This document shows positions 7,771 to 16,629 of a stretch of DNA of 64,000 nt, in pieces (position 1 is the stretch's first letter; every line of letters starts with the position of its first letter). A program made the position numbers and the translations under genes. The notes below the pieces were generated by a model. The model searched no databases, was not told where the DNA came from, and saw only the letters and a list, made by a program, of their open reading frames with translations. The stretch covers positions 124,001 through 188,000 of the forward strand of contig JAZDFC010000105.1 of NCBI GenBank assembly GCA_043808235.1. Direction: 5' to 3'. The stretch is from JAZDFC01 sp043808235. GTDB taxonomy: Bacteria > Bacteroidota > Ignavibacteria > Ignavibacteriales > Melioribacteraceae.

Positions 7771-8814
7771 TTATTTCGGTTCTTCGTGAGAAAGGCAGTG
7801 AAGCGTTCCCAATCCCCACACAAGATCTACCGCGTGAATTCCAACAACCTCTCTGTCCGGGAAAATTTCTTTAATAATATTTAATGAAACTCGATCGTTC
7901 GGATCATTAAAAGTTGGAACAAGCACAGTATGGTTGGAAATATAAAAATTTGCATAGCTTGCAGGCAGTCGCATGTTTTCGAAGACAACCGGTCCCGGCA
8001 TCGGTATCTCGATCACATTTAATTTGCTTCCATCTGCGAGCCGCGCGTTCTGCAAGCATTCAAGATTTTCTTCGAGCGGTTTATAATTTTCATCCGATGG
8101 TTTATTTTCGCGACATAGTACGACTGTATTCTCGTTTACAAATCGACAAAGATCATCCACATGCCCGTGGGTATCATCGCCGGCAATACCTTTACCAAGC
8201 CAGATTACATTTGATATTCCGAAATACTTCTTAAAAACTTCTTCGTAATCCTTTTTTGTGAAGCCCGGATTTCTAACTTGAATTTTATTATCGAGCAGAC
8301 ATTCTTCTGTAGTAAGCAAAGTTCCTTTCCCGTTCGAATCAATTGCGCCGCCTTCAAGCACAACCGGGTTGTCATTATGGATTGCGTCAATTAATTTGAT
8401 GTCTAATTTCTTTGCAAGGGTGACGGGAATGCTTTTATCTAATTTCCAATTGGAATACTTTGCCCATCCATTGAATACAAATTTAATTGCATTGACCTCC
8501 TTCCCCCTTTTTACAAATGCAGGCGAAGAATCACGCAGCCATCCGCGGTCGGTTTGCTTAATTATGAATTCAACTTTACTAGAATCAATATGCGCTCTTT
8601 CAAAATATTTTAAAACTTTGTTTTTATCATTTTGTGATTGCACAATTATTCGAACAAGTTCACCTGGAATAATGTTTTTTACAATCTCGGTATATACCCA
8701 CGGAATCGGCATAAACTTACCCGGCCAATCTGCTTTTTGATGCGGCCAGCAAATGATAGTTGATTTGTGCGGCTCCCACTCGGCAGGCAATCGAAAATTT
8801 ATTTCTTCACTCAT
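7771..8814 (-). CDS. aguA: Agmatine deiminase
   Basis: 347 residues, full length for the peptidyl-arginine-deiminase (PPAD) fold agmatine deiminases. Converts agmatine to N-carbamoylputrescine and ammonia in the cytoplasm (no signal peptide). Visible motifs: P-A-E-W-E-P-H (10-16), the W-L-R-D-S-S-P guanidino-binding turn (92-98), G-G-A-I-D-S (155-160), G-D-D-T-H-G-H-V-D-D with catalytic His218, and the nucleophile Cys340 in G-T-L-H-C-L-S. It overlaps the upstream aguB by 4 nt, so the two are translationally coupled and form the second and third steps of the arginine-agmatine-putrescine route. Confidence 0.95.
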   Translation of the reverse strand: MSEEINFRLPAEWEPHKSTIICWPHQKADWPGKFMPIPWVYTEIVKNIIPGELVRIIVQSQNDKNKVLKYFERAHIDSSKVEFIIKQTDRGWLRDSSPAFVKRGKEVNAIKFVFNGWAKYSNWKLDKSIPVTLAKKLDIKLIDAIHNDNPVVLEGGAIDSNGKGTLLTTEECLLDNKIQVRNPGFTKKDYEEVFKKYFGISNVIWLGKGIAGDDTHGHVDDLCRFVNENTVVLCRENKPSDENYKPLEENLECLQNARLADGSKLNVIEIPMPGPVVFENMRLPASYANFYISNHTVLVPTFNDPNDRVSLNIIKEIFPDREVVGIHAVDLVWGLGTLHCLSHEEPK

Positions 8815-9719
8815 TTCTGTTTTTCATCCAAAAATCTTTTTGCGATATCTCCGTATGCATCTATTCGTCTATCGCGGAGGAATGGCCAGTTTCTTCGTAT
8901 AGTTTCAATGTGATTAATATCTACTTCAGCTAACAATATTTCTTCCTTTTCCTCTGATGCCTGTGCGAGAATTACTCCTTGCGGATCGCAAATGAACGAC
9001 GAACCCCAGAAAATTAATCCGTCTTGATCTTTGACAGGTTTTTCAAATCCGGTTCTGTTTACCGATGCTATGTAAACTCCATTAGCAATTGCATGCGAAC
9101 GTTGAATAGTCATCCACGAATCTTTCTGCGCTGCACCGTATCTTTCTCTTTCGGCGGGATGCCAACCGATAGCGGTTGGATAAAATATTACTTCGGCGCC
9201 TTGCAGAGCTGTTAATCTGGCGCCTTCGGGATACCACTGATCCCAGCAAATCAATGTTCCGATATTGCCGTATGCTGTTTTAAAAGATTTAAATCCGAGA
9301 TCGCCCGGAGTGAAATAATATTTTTCGTAGAATGCAGGATCGTCAGGAATATGCATCTTTCTATAAATGCCAAGAATTTCTCCACCCGCATCAATTATTA
9401 CTGCGCTATTGTGATATAATCCCGGCGCACGTCTCTCAAATAAAGGAACGATAATTACCACATTGTTTTCCGTGGCTGCTTTTTGAAAAGCTCTTGTCGA
9501 AGGACCCGGAATCGTTTCAGCGAGATCAAATAATTTGCTGTCTTCGCGCTGACAAAAATATTGCGAGCGATACAGTTCCGGCAAACAAATAACCTGCGCG
9601 CCCTGCGTTGCGGCTTTCTTTACCCACGATAAAGCTTTTATCAGATTGTCATCGGGATTTGCGGAGAATGCAAGTTGCAGTAGCCCGATTGTATATTTAT
9701 TGCATGAGTTCTTCGTCAT
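8811..9719 (-). CDS. aguB: N-carbamoylputrescine amidase
   Basis: 302-residue nitrilase-superfamily enzyme that hydrolyses N-carbamoylputrescine to putrescine, CO2 and ammonia. The catalytic triad is visible: Glu48 in L-P-E-L-Y, Lys121 in Y-R-K-M-H-I-P, Cys158 in I-C-W-D-Q-W-Y-P-E. The Y-R-K-M-H-I-P-D-D-P and C-W-D-Q-W-Y-P-E-G-A-R signatures are those of the carbamoylputrescine amidase subgroup rather than generic nitrilases. First gene of the aguB-aguA pair, with an overlapping stop/start at 8811-8814. No arginine decarboxylase gene is seen in this window, so agmatine supply must come from elsewhere. Confidence 0.95.
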   Translation of the reverse strand: MTKNSCNKYTIGLLQLAFSANPDDNLIKALSWVKKAATQGAQVICLPELYRSQYFCQREDSKLFDLAETIPGPSTRAFQKAATENNVVIIVPLFERRAPGLYHNSAVIIDAGGEILGIYRKMHIPDDPAFYEKYYFTPGDLGFKSFKTAYGNIGTLICWDQWYPEGARLTALQGAEVIFYPTAIGWHPAERERYGAAQKDSWMTIQRSHAIANGVYIASVNRTGFEKPVKDQDGLIFWGSSFICDPQGVILAQASEEKEEILLAEVDINHIETIRRNWPFLRDRRIDAYGDIAKRFLDEKQK

Positions 9720-9950
9720 CGATTCTAATTCCGTCTGTTATTATTCGAAATATACGGAATTCGAGAAAAGACACGAAAACTCAATTGAAATAAAAACAAA
9801 GACAAAAACATTTATGTCGTCCACGTTTAATGATACCGGTATTGAGAAAAAACTATTAACACCCTTCACGTTTCTTTTTCTTTGATGGCGTTTGCCGTGC
9901 GACTCATGCGCAGCTTGCCCGTTTTATCTCTGTTGTATCCCTCTGTTTTT

Positions 9951-11189
9951 TTATTTGGATTTATTCTTTAACGTGATTATAGTTATCTCCGGCGTGGAGT
10001 TGTAACGCACGGGCGCAAGCGACATTCCAAGTCCGCGGGTAACCGTCATCATCATGTCGCCAAAGAAAAAATCACCCTTTACGTATTTCGTTTCAATAAG
10101 CGTAATTGACGGATTGATAAACGGAAACAAGAAAGTGATTTGCCCACCGTGAGTGTGCCCGGCAAGAAATAAATCAAAATTCTTTTTAACGGCTTCGTCA
10201 ATCAAAAACTGCCGTGGTTGGTGAGTCAAAAATATCTTCAGATTTCTATCTTCAATTCCATTTGTTAAACTGTCAAGTATCTGATCTGCCACTCTGTTTA
10301 CATAGTTATTGGTGATGAATGCAATTTCGATTTTTGCATCTTCAACATTGAAAGTCATCTTTTCATTGTCCGGCATTACTACATTGGCTTTGCTCATTGC
10401 CGTCTTAATTTCAGCTAGACTTCGCACATAATTAAAGCGGTACGCCCAGTTATCGTGGTCGCCAACGCATGAATAAATTCCATATTTCGATTTTATTTTC
10501 CCAAGATAATTAGCGCTCGTTTCGATATAATTTGGCGTTCCCGTTATCAAATCGCCCGCAATCAATACAATATCGGGTTTTTCATTACTCACCATATTTA
10601 CAAATCGACTTAATCTTGCTTCGTTTGTGTAGTAGTCGGCATGAATATCTCCTATAAATCCAATTTTAAATTCTTCGAGATCGGGATGAAGATTCTTTTT
10701 CACATATTCTACCCGCCGGACTTCAACCGTATAGTAATCGTATATAAATCTTGCGGGAACATACACAATAAAGAATCCCGCTATTATCAAAATTACAAAG
10801 GCTTCAATCCTTTTTATCCTTTCTCGTATGCTTTTCCACAAAGGGAATGTAATAAGTTTTATTATGTCTATTGGAAGAAAGAATATTAATGTTTGAATAA
10901 CGAGGATGATTAAAATCCAAAACGGGTAAAGAATAAAATAGTCGAAGAAAAAGTTTTCCGGCGTTCCAAAACTATCAATACGAGCCATGAGAATGTAAAG
11001 CCAGGCAAATAGAGCAAGAATAGGATAAAGATTAAAATAAAACAGAAAAAACCTTTTCCATAATTTGAATTTCTTCTCATTCAGATTTGGAAAAAGATTT
11101 TTAATCGCCTTTGAAACTTTTCTTGTGAAATAATATTCCGTTGCAAACAGTACGACAATAAAAGCGGCCATCGTCAGAAAATAATTCAT
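9951..11189 (-). CDS. Membrane-anchored metallophosphoesterase
   Basis: 412 residues. The N-terminal 160 residues contain four to five membrane helices. The C-terminal part is a calcineurin-like phosphoesterase with the metal-binding series G-D-I-H-A-D, A-G-D-L-I-T-G, G-D-H-D-N-W, L-T-H-Q-P and A-G-H-T-H-G-G-Q. The H-D variant of the usual G-N-H-D motif (G-D-H-D) is noted. The arrangement is that of YkuE/YaeI-type enzymes thought to act on membrane lipids or nucleotides; the substrate here is unknown. The gene stands alone, and the 230-bp gap after it shows no clear feature. Confidence 0.88.
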   Translation of the reverse strand: MNYFLTMAAFIVVLFATEYYFTRKVSKAIKNLFPNLNEKKFKLWKRFFLFYFNLYPILALFAWLYILMARIDSFGTPENFFFDYFILYPFWILIILVIQTLIFFLPIDIIKLITFPLWKSIRERIKRIEAFVILIIAGFFIVYVPARFIYDYYTVEVRRVEYVKKNLHPDLEEFKIGFIGDIHADYYTNEARLSRFVNMVSNEKPDIVLIAGDLITGTPNYIETSANYLGKIKSKYGIYSCVGDHDNWAYRFNYVRSLAEIKTAMSKANVVMPDNEKMTFNVEDAKIEIAFITNNYVNRVADQILDSLTNGIEDRNLKIFLTHQPRQFLIDEAVKKNFDLFLAGHTHGGQITFLFPFINPSITLIETKYVKGDFFFGDMMMTVTRGLGMSLAPVRYNSTPEITIITLKNKSK

Positions 11190-11284
11190 AATGATTCCGG
11201 GAAATTATTCAAAACGTATTTATTAAAATTCATGTTGTTTGTTTTATAAACCGCCACAACGGTTTATTAACTGTAAATGAAAAA

Positions 11285-12046
11285 TCAATCTCCTAAATCC
11301 TTTTTGATTTGGCCAACAAATACTTTCATCGAGTCGTAGTGTGTTCCCATCCAATAGATTTTATCGCAGTCGGCGCAAATAAAAAATTCCGTGTAATCAA
11401 GTTTTACTCTCGGAGGAATCCGCTCCAAAACATTTTCCTTCTCGATACTTTTCAATTTGCCATTACAAGAAATACATCGCGAAAATTCTTTAATACGCAC
11501 TCCAAGCTGAAATCTGTTAATCACCTCCTCTATTTGCTTCTTCGCATCTGTGCTTCTTAGCCAATAACCGCGATTCACATCGTTTCGTTTCAAAATTCCT
11601 TTGTCTCGTGTGAGAACTGTTCTTTTTTCATCATCTGCAATTTTGACGATCTCATCATCGGAATAGTTGTTTCGATAAAGTGTATCGAAACCAAGCAGCC
11701 GCATATACCGCGCAAGTTTTCCAAGATGAACATCAAGGATAAACTTTGGATCGCGCAACGGTTCCGGGCGTAACCTTTGGATTTTTGTAACATCGAATGA
11801 TTCAAATTCGGGATACACGCTTATATTATCTTCTTCTTTAATTATATAATCGAACCCTACTGAATAACCGTTGACAAGTATCAAATCAATTTCCGTGTGT
11901 GGAACGCCCATCGCTTCGATCATATCCTTAACCGAAGACGGAAGCATATAATCAACTTCGAATCGTACTTTCCTTTTCAATAATGGAAGATGATCATTCA
12001 GTTCTTCATAAAAACGAAAAAATACTTTTTTCACATGAGCAGACAA
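11285..12046 (-). CDS. Mut7-C RNase-domain protein with ubiquitin-like N-terminus
   Basis: 253 residues. Residues 5-90 form the ubiquitin-like Mut7-C N-terminal domain. Residues about 100-180 are the PIN-fold Mut7-C domain (F-I-L-D-V-H-L-G-K-L-A-R-Y-M-R-L-L-G-F-D-T, D-D-E-I-V, T-R-D-K), with acidic residues fit for metal binding. The end carries a zinc ribbon, C-I-S-C then C-A-D-C. The family is predicted to be a single-strand RNase, not yet characterised in bacteria. The first possible start is TTG at 12046; GTG at 12034 is an alternative. Confidence 0.9.
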   Translation of the reverse strand: MSAHVKKVFFRFYEELNDHLPLLKRKVRFEVDYMLPSSVKDMIEAMGVPHTEIDLILVNGYSVGFDYIIKEEDNISVYPEFESFDVTKIQRLRPEPLRDPKFILDVHLGKLARYMRLLGFDTLYRNNYSDDEIVKIADDEKRTVLTRDKGILKRNDVNRGYWLRSTDAKKQIEEVINRFQLGVRIKEFSRCISCNGKLKSIEKENVLERIPPRVKLDYTEFFICADCDKIYWMGTHYDSMKVFVGQIKKDLGD

Positions 12047-12281
12047 TTGCTAAAAAATCCATATTTTTATTCTAATGATACTGATTTTTTACCTTGAATT
12101 TACTGTTGGTTTTCGGTACGATAACAAAGTAGTATTCCTTGAATCAGGTTTGTAATAGTAAATTTTACTTTTTGTTATTCGACCAATTGGTTTTCTTTGG
12201 GCAGAAGAAAATTGTTTTATGGTAAGCAGTAACAATTCACAGTCAGCGAACTGATTAATAAACGGCAATGGAGCTTGCATC

Positions 12282-15113
12282 ATGCGAAAAATTTTTTCTG
12301 CGATAATTATTCTATTTCTATTCTTAAATAGTATTTATTCCCAAACTACATTTAGTAAAACCTATCCGCAGTTTGGAGACAATTTAAAAGGTCATCAAGT
12401 GCTCGTTGCTCCGGATGAAAATTATATCATCGCATTTTATTCTACAGATGCCTTGCACATCATCAAAACCGATACTTTAGGCCAGATTTTATGGCATACT
12501 CAAATTACTGATGATCATCTCAGTTCGGTTAAATCGTTTCCGATATTTATAACCTCCGACAGCGGAATTGTCGCCGTCACCTCAAGAAAATGGGACAATA
12601 AGGATAACATACATGTAGTAAAATTGAATGGCGATGGCGAAGTACAGTGGGAATTCACTTCAAATGGACCGGACAGATATTACGGAACTTCAGTAGCCCA
12701 AACCGACGACAGTGGATTTCTTGCCTTAGGTGGACAGAAGGTATTCCTTTTTGATTCAGCTAGATTGATAAAGCTTGATCCAACCGGGAAGTTCGTATTG
12801 ATGAAGGATTTTGAAATTGGCAACGCTAGCTTGATGGGTTACTGTCTGCTCAAACTTCCGGACAATAAATATTTGATTTCAGGACAGCATACTTTAATTA
12901 AAATAGATGCTAATGGAAACGAAGAGTGGAGAAACGAATATTCCTATTCGATAACCTCGATAAACTTAACAAACGATCACAAAATCATTATTGGCGGATC
13001 TGGAAAAATTGAAACGATTGATACGGACGGAACATTAGAAAAATCCTGGAATGTGTTTGGAAGCGTAACTCATATTTGCTCAACAACAGATGGCGGCTTT
13101 GCATTTGTAATTGGCGATAATTTATTTAACAAAATTGACGGCAATGGAAATTCCATTTGGGAAAAAGAACTTTGGGGAAATGTAAATTATATTATTGAAA
13201 CTGGAGGAAATGATTTTTTTCTTACAGGCTCTCTTGAAAATCAATTTTGGTTTATAAAAACTGATGCCGGAGGAAATTTTAAAGGACTTCAATTTATTAC
13301 CCCTGCTTATAAAGAGAAAATAAAGGCCTTCGACCGTTATGTTATAAATTTTTTATCCAGCCAGGTTAACAATATTGATATTGAATTTAGCTCAAACGGC
13401 GGAAGCGATTGGACTGAAATTAAATCTGATTTTTCGACTGCAGAAGGAAGTTGCGAATGGGGAGTAATAATTCCAGCCATTTCAGACACATGTGTAATGA
13501 GAATGAAAGATTCTGCCGACCCACTGATAAACACAACCAGCAATATTTTTGAATTGTATTACGATAAAGACAATTACAATTATATAGCCGCGAATGAAAT
13601 TAAAATGTGGATTGGCAATAACGGTTTAAGTTCTCATGATCCCTATACCGACAACGCCGGATTATTATGGCCGGGCGGGGAAGGCGGAGATATATCAGCT
13701 GTATTCGCTGATGGTTTTTGTTTTGGCGGTAAACTAAATAATGAAATACGCGTTGGCGGTTCCACTTATCGGTATGGTTTACAAGCAGGACCAATAATTT
13801 CTCCATGGAATGCGGCGAATCCTTCCGATCCCAATTATAAAATATTTAAAGCGAAGAATGGCTGGCAGGATCTGCCCGTCGGTTACCTAAGGGATTTATA
13901 CGAGTATGATTACAATAATTGGCCGGGTGATCTTGGCGCTCCCTTTAACGATATAAATGGCGATGGCATTTATACTCAAGGCACTGATGAGCCGAAGATA
14001 ATAGGCGATGAGACGTTGTTCATGGTTTCAAACGATCTTGATACTGAGCGAACAACAAATCTTTACGGTTCACAACCAATGGGTCTTGAAATCCAGACGA
14101 CTGTTTTTGGATTCGACCGGGATGATGTTATGAAGGATGTTATTTACAAAAAACACACAGTAATTAATAAAAGCGGCGGACAAATCAATGATATGTATTT
14201 TACATATTGGTCAGACCCTGATTTGGGATACCCAAACGATGACTTTGCGGGATGCGACATTTCTTTGAATTTTGCCTATTGTTACAATGGAAATGAAGAG
14301 GATTCTAATTACGGTATTCCTCCCGCATTAGGATATAAATTAATTGAGGGGCCGCAATCAAACAAAGAAATACCCGGAAGTAATCTACCAATGACTTCCT
14401 TCTATTTATACATTTGTGCAAGCAGCTCTTACTGCAATCCACCGTTAGGGATGTATGAAGGAACATTACAGTTTTATAACAACATGCAGGGGTTGAATAA
14501 CGATGGTACCGACAGGATCGATCCCGTTACCGGTCTTGTTACCAAATACTGCGTACCTGGCGATCCCGTTGCAGGCACCGGGTGGTACGAGGGGGCCGGG
14601 TGGCCTGATGGTTATTATCCCGGTGATAGATATTTTGTAATGTCTTCCGGTCCTTTTAACATGGCTCCGGGCGATACCCAAAACGTTGTCTATGCAATCA
14701 TGCTTGCACGCGGAACTGATCGATTAAACAGTGTTACAAAATTAAAAGAGATGGCTCAGGAAGCACAGGACTTTTATAAGTCTGGTTTTACTACCGGTGT
14801 TGATGACAACTCGAATGACTTGCCTGTAACATTTTCGCTAAATCAAAATTATCCTAATCCGTTTAATCCGATTACAGTAATCAGTTATTCATTGCCGATT
14901 GTAGAGACGCCTAATATGGCGTCTCTACAGCATGTTACATTGAGAGTATTTGATATACTTGGAAGAGAAGTTTCATCGCTTGTGAACGAGGAGCAGAAAC
15001 CAGGAACTTACAAAGTTGAGTTTGATGGTAGGAAGCTATCCAACGGAGTTTATTTTTATCAACTCAAAACCGGCAATTTTGTCGAAACAAAGAAGATGAT
15101 CCTTCTAAAATAA
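12282..15113 (+). CDS. Large T9SS-secreted surface protein with propeller-like repeats
   Basis: 943 residues, signal peptide to about Ser20. The first 350 residues contain about six weak repeats of the type G-x-x-x-W-x-x-x-x-x-x, each followed by a D-x-G-F/Y turn, as in beta-propeller (PQQ/NHL-like) repeats. The middle (about 430-840) is a domain with V-I-N-K-S-G-G-Q-I-N-D-M-Y-F-T-Y-W-S-D and P-P-A-L-G-Y that also occurs in the 54641-57391 product. The end is a type A T9SS domain (N-Y-P-N-P-F-N-P, ending K-K-M-I-L-L-K). A 30-bp palindrome is inserted in the sorting domain. No enzymatic motif was seen; probably a structural or binding surface protein. Confidence 0.85.
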   Translation: MRKIFSAIIILFLFLNSIYSQTTFSKTYPQFGDNLKGHQVLVAPDENYIIAFYSTDALHIIKTDTLGQILWHTQITDDHLSSVKSFPIFITSDSGIVAVTSRKWDNKDNIHVVKLNGDGEVQWEFTSNGPDRYYGTSVAQTDDSGFLALGGQKVFLFDSARLIKLDPTGKFVLMKDFEIGNASLMGYCLLKLPDNKYLISGQHTLIKIDANGNEEWRNEYSYSITSINLTNDHKIIIGGSGKIETIDTDGTLEKSWNVFGSVTHICSTTDGGFAFVIGDNLFNKIDGNGNSIWEKELWGNVNYIIETGGNDFFLTGSLENQFWFIKTDAGGNFKGLQFITPAYKEKIKAFDRYVINFLSSQVNNIDIEFSSNGGSDWTEIKSDFSTAEGSCEWGVIIPAISDTCVMRMKDSADPLINTTSNIFELYYDKDNYNYIAANEIKMWIGNNGLSSHDPYTDNAGLLWPGGEGGDISAVFADGFCFGGKLNNEIRVGGSTYRYGLQAGPIISPWNAANPSDPNYKIFKAKNGWQDLPVGYLRDLYEYDYNNWPGDLGAPFNDINGDGIYTQGTDEPKIIGDETLFMVSNDLDTERTTNLYGSQPMGLEIQTTVFGFDRDDVMKDVIYKKHTVINKSGGQINDMYFTYWSDPDLGYPNDDFAGCDISLNFAYCYNGNEEDSNYGIPPALGYKLIEGPQSNKEIPGSNLPMTSFYLYICASSSYCNPPLGMYEGTLQFYNNMQGLNNDGTDRIDPVTGLVTKYCVPGDPVAGTGWYEGAGWPDGYYPGDRYFVMSSGPFNMAPGDTQNVVYAIMLARGTDRLNSVTKLKEMAQEAQDFYKSGFTTGVDDNSNDLPVTFSLNQNYPNPFNPITVISYSLPIVETPNMASLQHVTLRVFDILGREVSSLVNEEQKPGTYKVEFDGRKLSNGVYFYQLKTGNFVETKKMILLK
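14900..14929. repeat. Perfect palindrome inserted in frame in a sorting domain
   Basis: 12-bp perfect arms TGTAGAGACGCC (14900-14911) and their complement (14918-14929) flank a 6-nt loop. It is translated as V-E-T-P-N-M-A-S-L-Q between Y-S-L-P-I and H-V-T-L-R-V-F-D-I-L-G. The arm resembles a GTAGAGACG-type palindromic repeat common in intergenic DNA of cyanobacteria and Bacteroidota. Confidence 0.8.
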
Positions 15114-15145
15114 TTTTTAGATTTTCTAATTATTTTTTCGATTTC

Positions 15146-15189
15146 TTGACAAATGAATAATTCTTTTTTAATTTGAATTGTTATTCATT
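15146..15189 (+). promoter_or_regulatory. tetR promoter region with candidate operator
   Basis: A TTGACA box lies at 15146-15151. Immediately after it are two 9-bp inverted half-sites, AATGAATAA (15152-15160) and TTATTCATT (15181-15189), 20 nt apart, ending 7 nt before the regulator's ATG. Such a palindrome over the promoter of a TetR gene suggests autoregulation. A matching -10 box is not clear. Confidence 0.5.
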
Positions 15190-15196
15190 ATAGGTA

Positions 15197-15793
15197 ATGG
15201 AAATGAGAGTTAAAGAAGGAAACAAAGAAAAAGATATCATCAACTCTGCGATAAAAGTTTTTGCTAATGAAGGATATCATAAAGCAAAAATTTCCCAAAT
15301 TGCGGAGTTGGCTAACGTAGCCACCGGTAGTGTCTATGTTTATTATAAAAACAAAGAGGATATATTAATTCAAGTCTTCGAACAGCTTTGGCAAAAATTA
15401 TACGATGAAATGCTTGTAATATATCAAAACACAATGCTTTCTCCAGGCGAAAAAATTGATGCCATGATTGATCTTCTGTTCGATTCATTGACCGAGGACC
15501 GTGATTTGGCGGTGGTTTTTGTAAATGAGCAGAATCATTTAATGTTGGTTTCTAAGGAAATGATATTCACAAAAAACTTTGATAAGTTTATGCAACTTGG
15601 CGAAAACATTTTTAACGAGGGCATACAAAAACAACTTTTCAGCGACAATATCGATCTTCCCATTTTTAAAGCTTACCTCCTGGGTGCAATTAGAAATCTT
15701 CTTTATGCTTGGGCACACGATCCCCAATTGTACCCTCTAAATAAAATCCGGTTGAATATTAAATATCTATCTAAGCACGGAATTCAAAAATAA
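15197..15793 (+). CDS. TetR/AcrR family transcriptional regulator
   Basis: 198 residues. The N-terminal DNA-binding domain is typical: I-I-N-S-A-I-K-V-F-A-N-E-G-Y at 14-27, helix-turn-helix I-S-Q-I-A-E-L-A-N-V-A-T-G-S-V-Y at 32-47, then Y-Y-K-N-K-E-D-I-L. The C-terminal ligand domain contains L-L-F-D-S-L-T-E-D-R and resembles the FadR/AcrR-type (YsiA-like) regulators of fatty-acid metabolism, but the effector cannot be assigned. It stands alone; the genes it controls are not obvious. A palindrome over its own promoter suggests self-repression. Confidence 0.9.
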   Translation: MEMRVKEGNKEKDIINSAIKVFANEGYHKAKISQIAELANVATGSVYVYYKNKEDILIQVFEQLWQKLYDEMLVIYQNTMLSPGEKIDAMIDLLFDSLTEDRDLAVVFVNEQNHLMLVSKEMIFTKNFDKFMQLGENIFNEGIQKQLFSDNIDLPIFKAYLLGAIRNLLYAWAHDPQLYPLNKIRLNIKYLSKHGIQK

Positions 15794-15810
15794 TTTTTTT
15801 GTCCCATAAA

Positions 15811-15832
15811 TGAACCGTGGTTCAACGTTGAA
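15811..15832. other. Overlapping palindromes downstream of tetR
   Basis: TGAACC-GT-GGTTCA (15811-15824) overlaps the perfect 12-bp palindrome TTCAACGTTGAA (15821-15832). It could be a protein-binding site or part of a weak terminator; there is no clear T-run after it on either strand. Confidence 0.3.
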
Positions 15833-15849
15833 AACTATCTCGATTTGTT

Positions 15850-16111
15850 TTATTGCCTTTCGACTTCATGGCAGCTTGTTAAAATGAAAAAATTCCCGGC
15901 TCGCCAGACTCCTGCTAAAACAAGCCCCGTTGTCCATCGCCAGCATATCCAATTTGATTGCCAAGATGTTCGCACATTGAACTGATCTCCGCTCCGACAT
16001 GCAAATTCAATAAATTATAAGATTCAAGTGTTATTAACTGATGTGCATGCTGTTCATGTGCAAATATGTTTGCATAAGCACAAAGATTAGAATTATTGAT
16101 AGCTTTTTCAT
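15850..16111 (-). pseudogene. Frameshifted remnant of a secreted-protein gene
   Basis: A strong Shine-Dalgarno (AGGAGG) and ATG at 16111 begin a signal peptide, M-K-K-L-S-I-I-L-I-F, but this frame stops at 16034-16036. One nucleotide added in the T-run restores C-A-Y-A-N-I-F-A-H-E-Q-H-A-H-Q, then L-E-S-Y-N-L-L and C-E-H-L-G-N-Q-I-G to a stop at 15915-15917. A second shift continues G-L-V-L-A-G-V-W-R-A-G to a stop at 15850-15852. The H-x-x-H-A-H-Q...L-x-x-H-L-G layout resembles secreted His-rich proteins of Ignavibacteria (weak recollection). The start sits 9 nt after the stop of the upstream barrel gene, so it was the last gene of that operon. Confidence 0.55.
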
Positions 16112-16119
16112 GATTCCTC

Positions 16120-16620
16120 CTAGAAATTATAGTTTAATCCGATTTTTATAATTGGTCCTAACAAAGTAATACGATTATATGGTGGATATGAGTATTTTGC
16201 TTCTACGTCGGAATATCCGATCCCTAACTCATAAACAAATCCAAATCCTTTTTCTCTGTTTGTACAATTACCAAAAACAGCTTCAAATCCATTTCCTTTA
16301 AAACCACCACCATACATATATAGATAATCAGCGCTGAGATATCTAAAAATCAATATCTTATTAAAAAAGTAATTTGCTCCGATACCAATACTTGCAGAAC
16401 CACCAAATTTTGTACCCACACCAAACATGGACCATTTTGCTGCAATTGATAAATTATTAGCAATATACTTTCCTAAAGAGACTGAAAAGAATTCAATTCC
16501 ACCAATTGTAATTGTAGAATATAAGCACGGGCTATCATCTTCTATACTTAACTTCTGCGAATAGTCAGTTCTCGCAAGAAGAAAAACGATAAATAAGCAT
16601 AAGCCGAATCTCTTTTTCAT
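16120..16620 (-). CDS. Small predicted outer-membrane beta-barrel protein
   Basis: 166 residues with a signal peptide (to about S21-Q22) and alternating aromatic/glycine strands (G-G-I-E-F-F-S-V-S-L-G-K-Y, F-G-G-S-A-S-I-G-I-G-A-N-Y-F-F, F-V-Y-E-L-G-I-G-Y). It ends I-G-L-N-Y-N-F, an outer-membrane C-terminal strand with the final Phe. No named family was recognised. Good Shine-Dalgarno (AGGAGG, 5-6 nt before ATG). It lies 9 nt after the lipoprotein gene and 9 nt before the decayed gene, so the three formed one operon. Confidence 0.75.
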   Translation of the reverse strand: MKKRFGLCLFIVFLLARTDYSQKLSIEDDSPCLYSTITIGGIEFFSVSLGKYIANNLSIAAKWSMFGVGTKFGGSASIGIGANYFFNKILIFRYLSADYLYMYGGGFKGNGFEAVFGNCTNREKGFGFVYELGIGYSDVEAKYSYPPYNRITLLGPIIKIGLNYNF

Positions 16621-16629
16621 TTTTTCCTC

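Noticed and set aside
7914..8740. Plus-strand open frames of 106 and 123 codons opposite aguA
   Set aside because: Antisense to a gene with a full set of catalytic motifs; no independent signal.
9720..9950. Possible gene or RNA in the gap between aguB and the metallophosphoesterase
   Set aside because: Short open frames only; no tRNA-like arm set, riboswitch core or protein signal was found.
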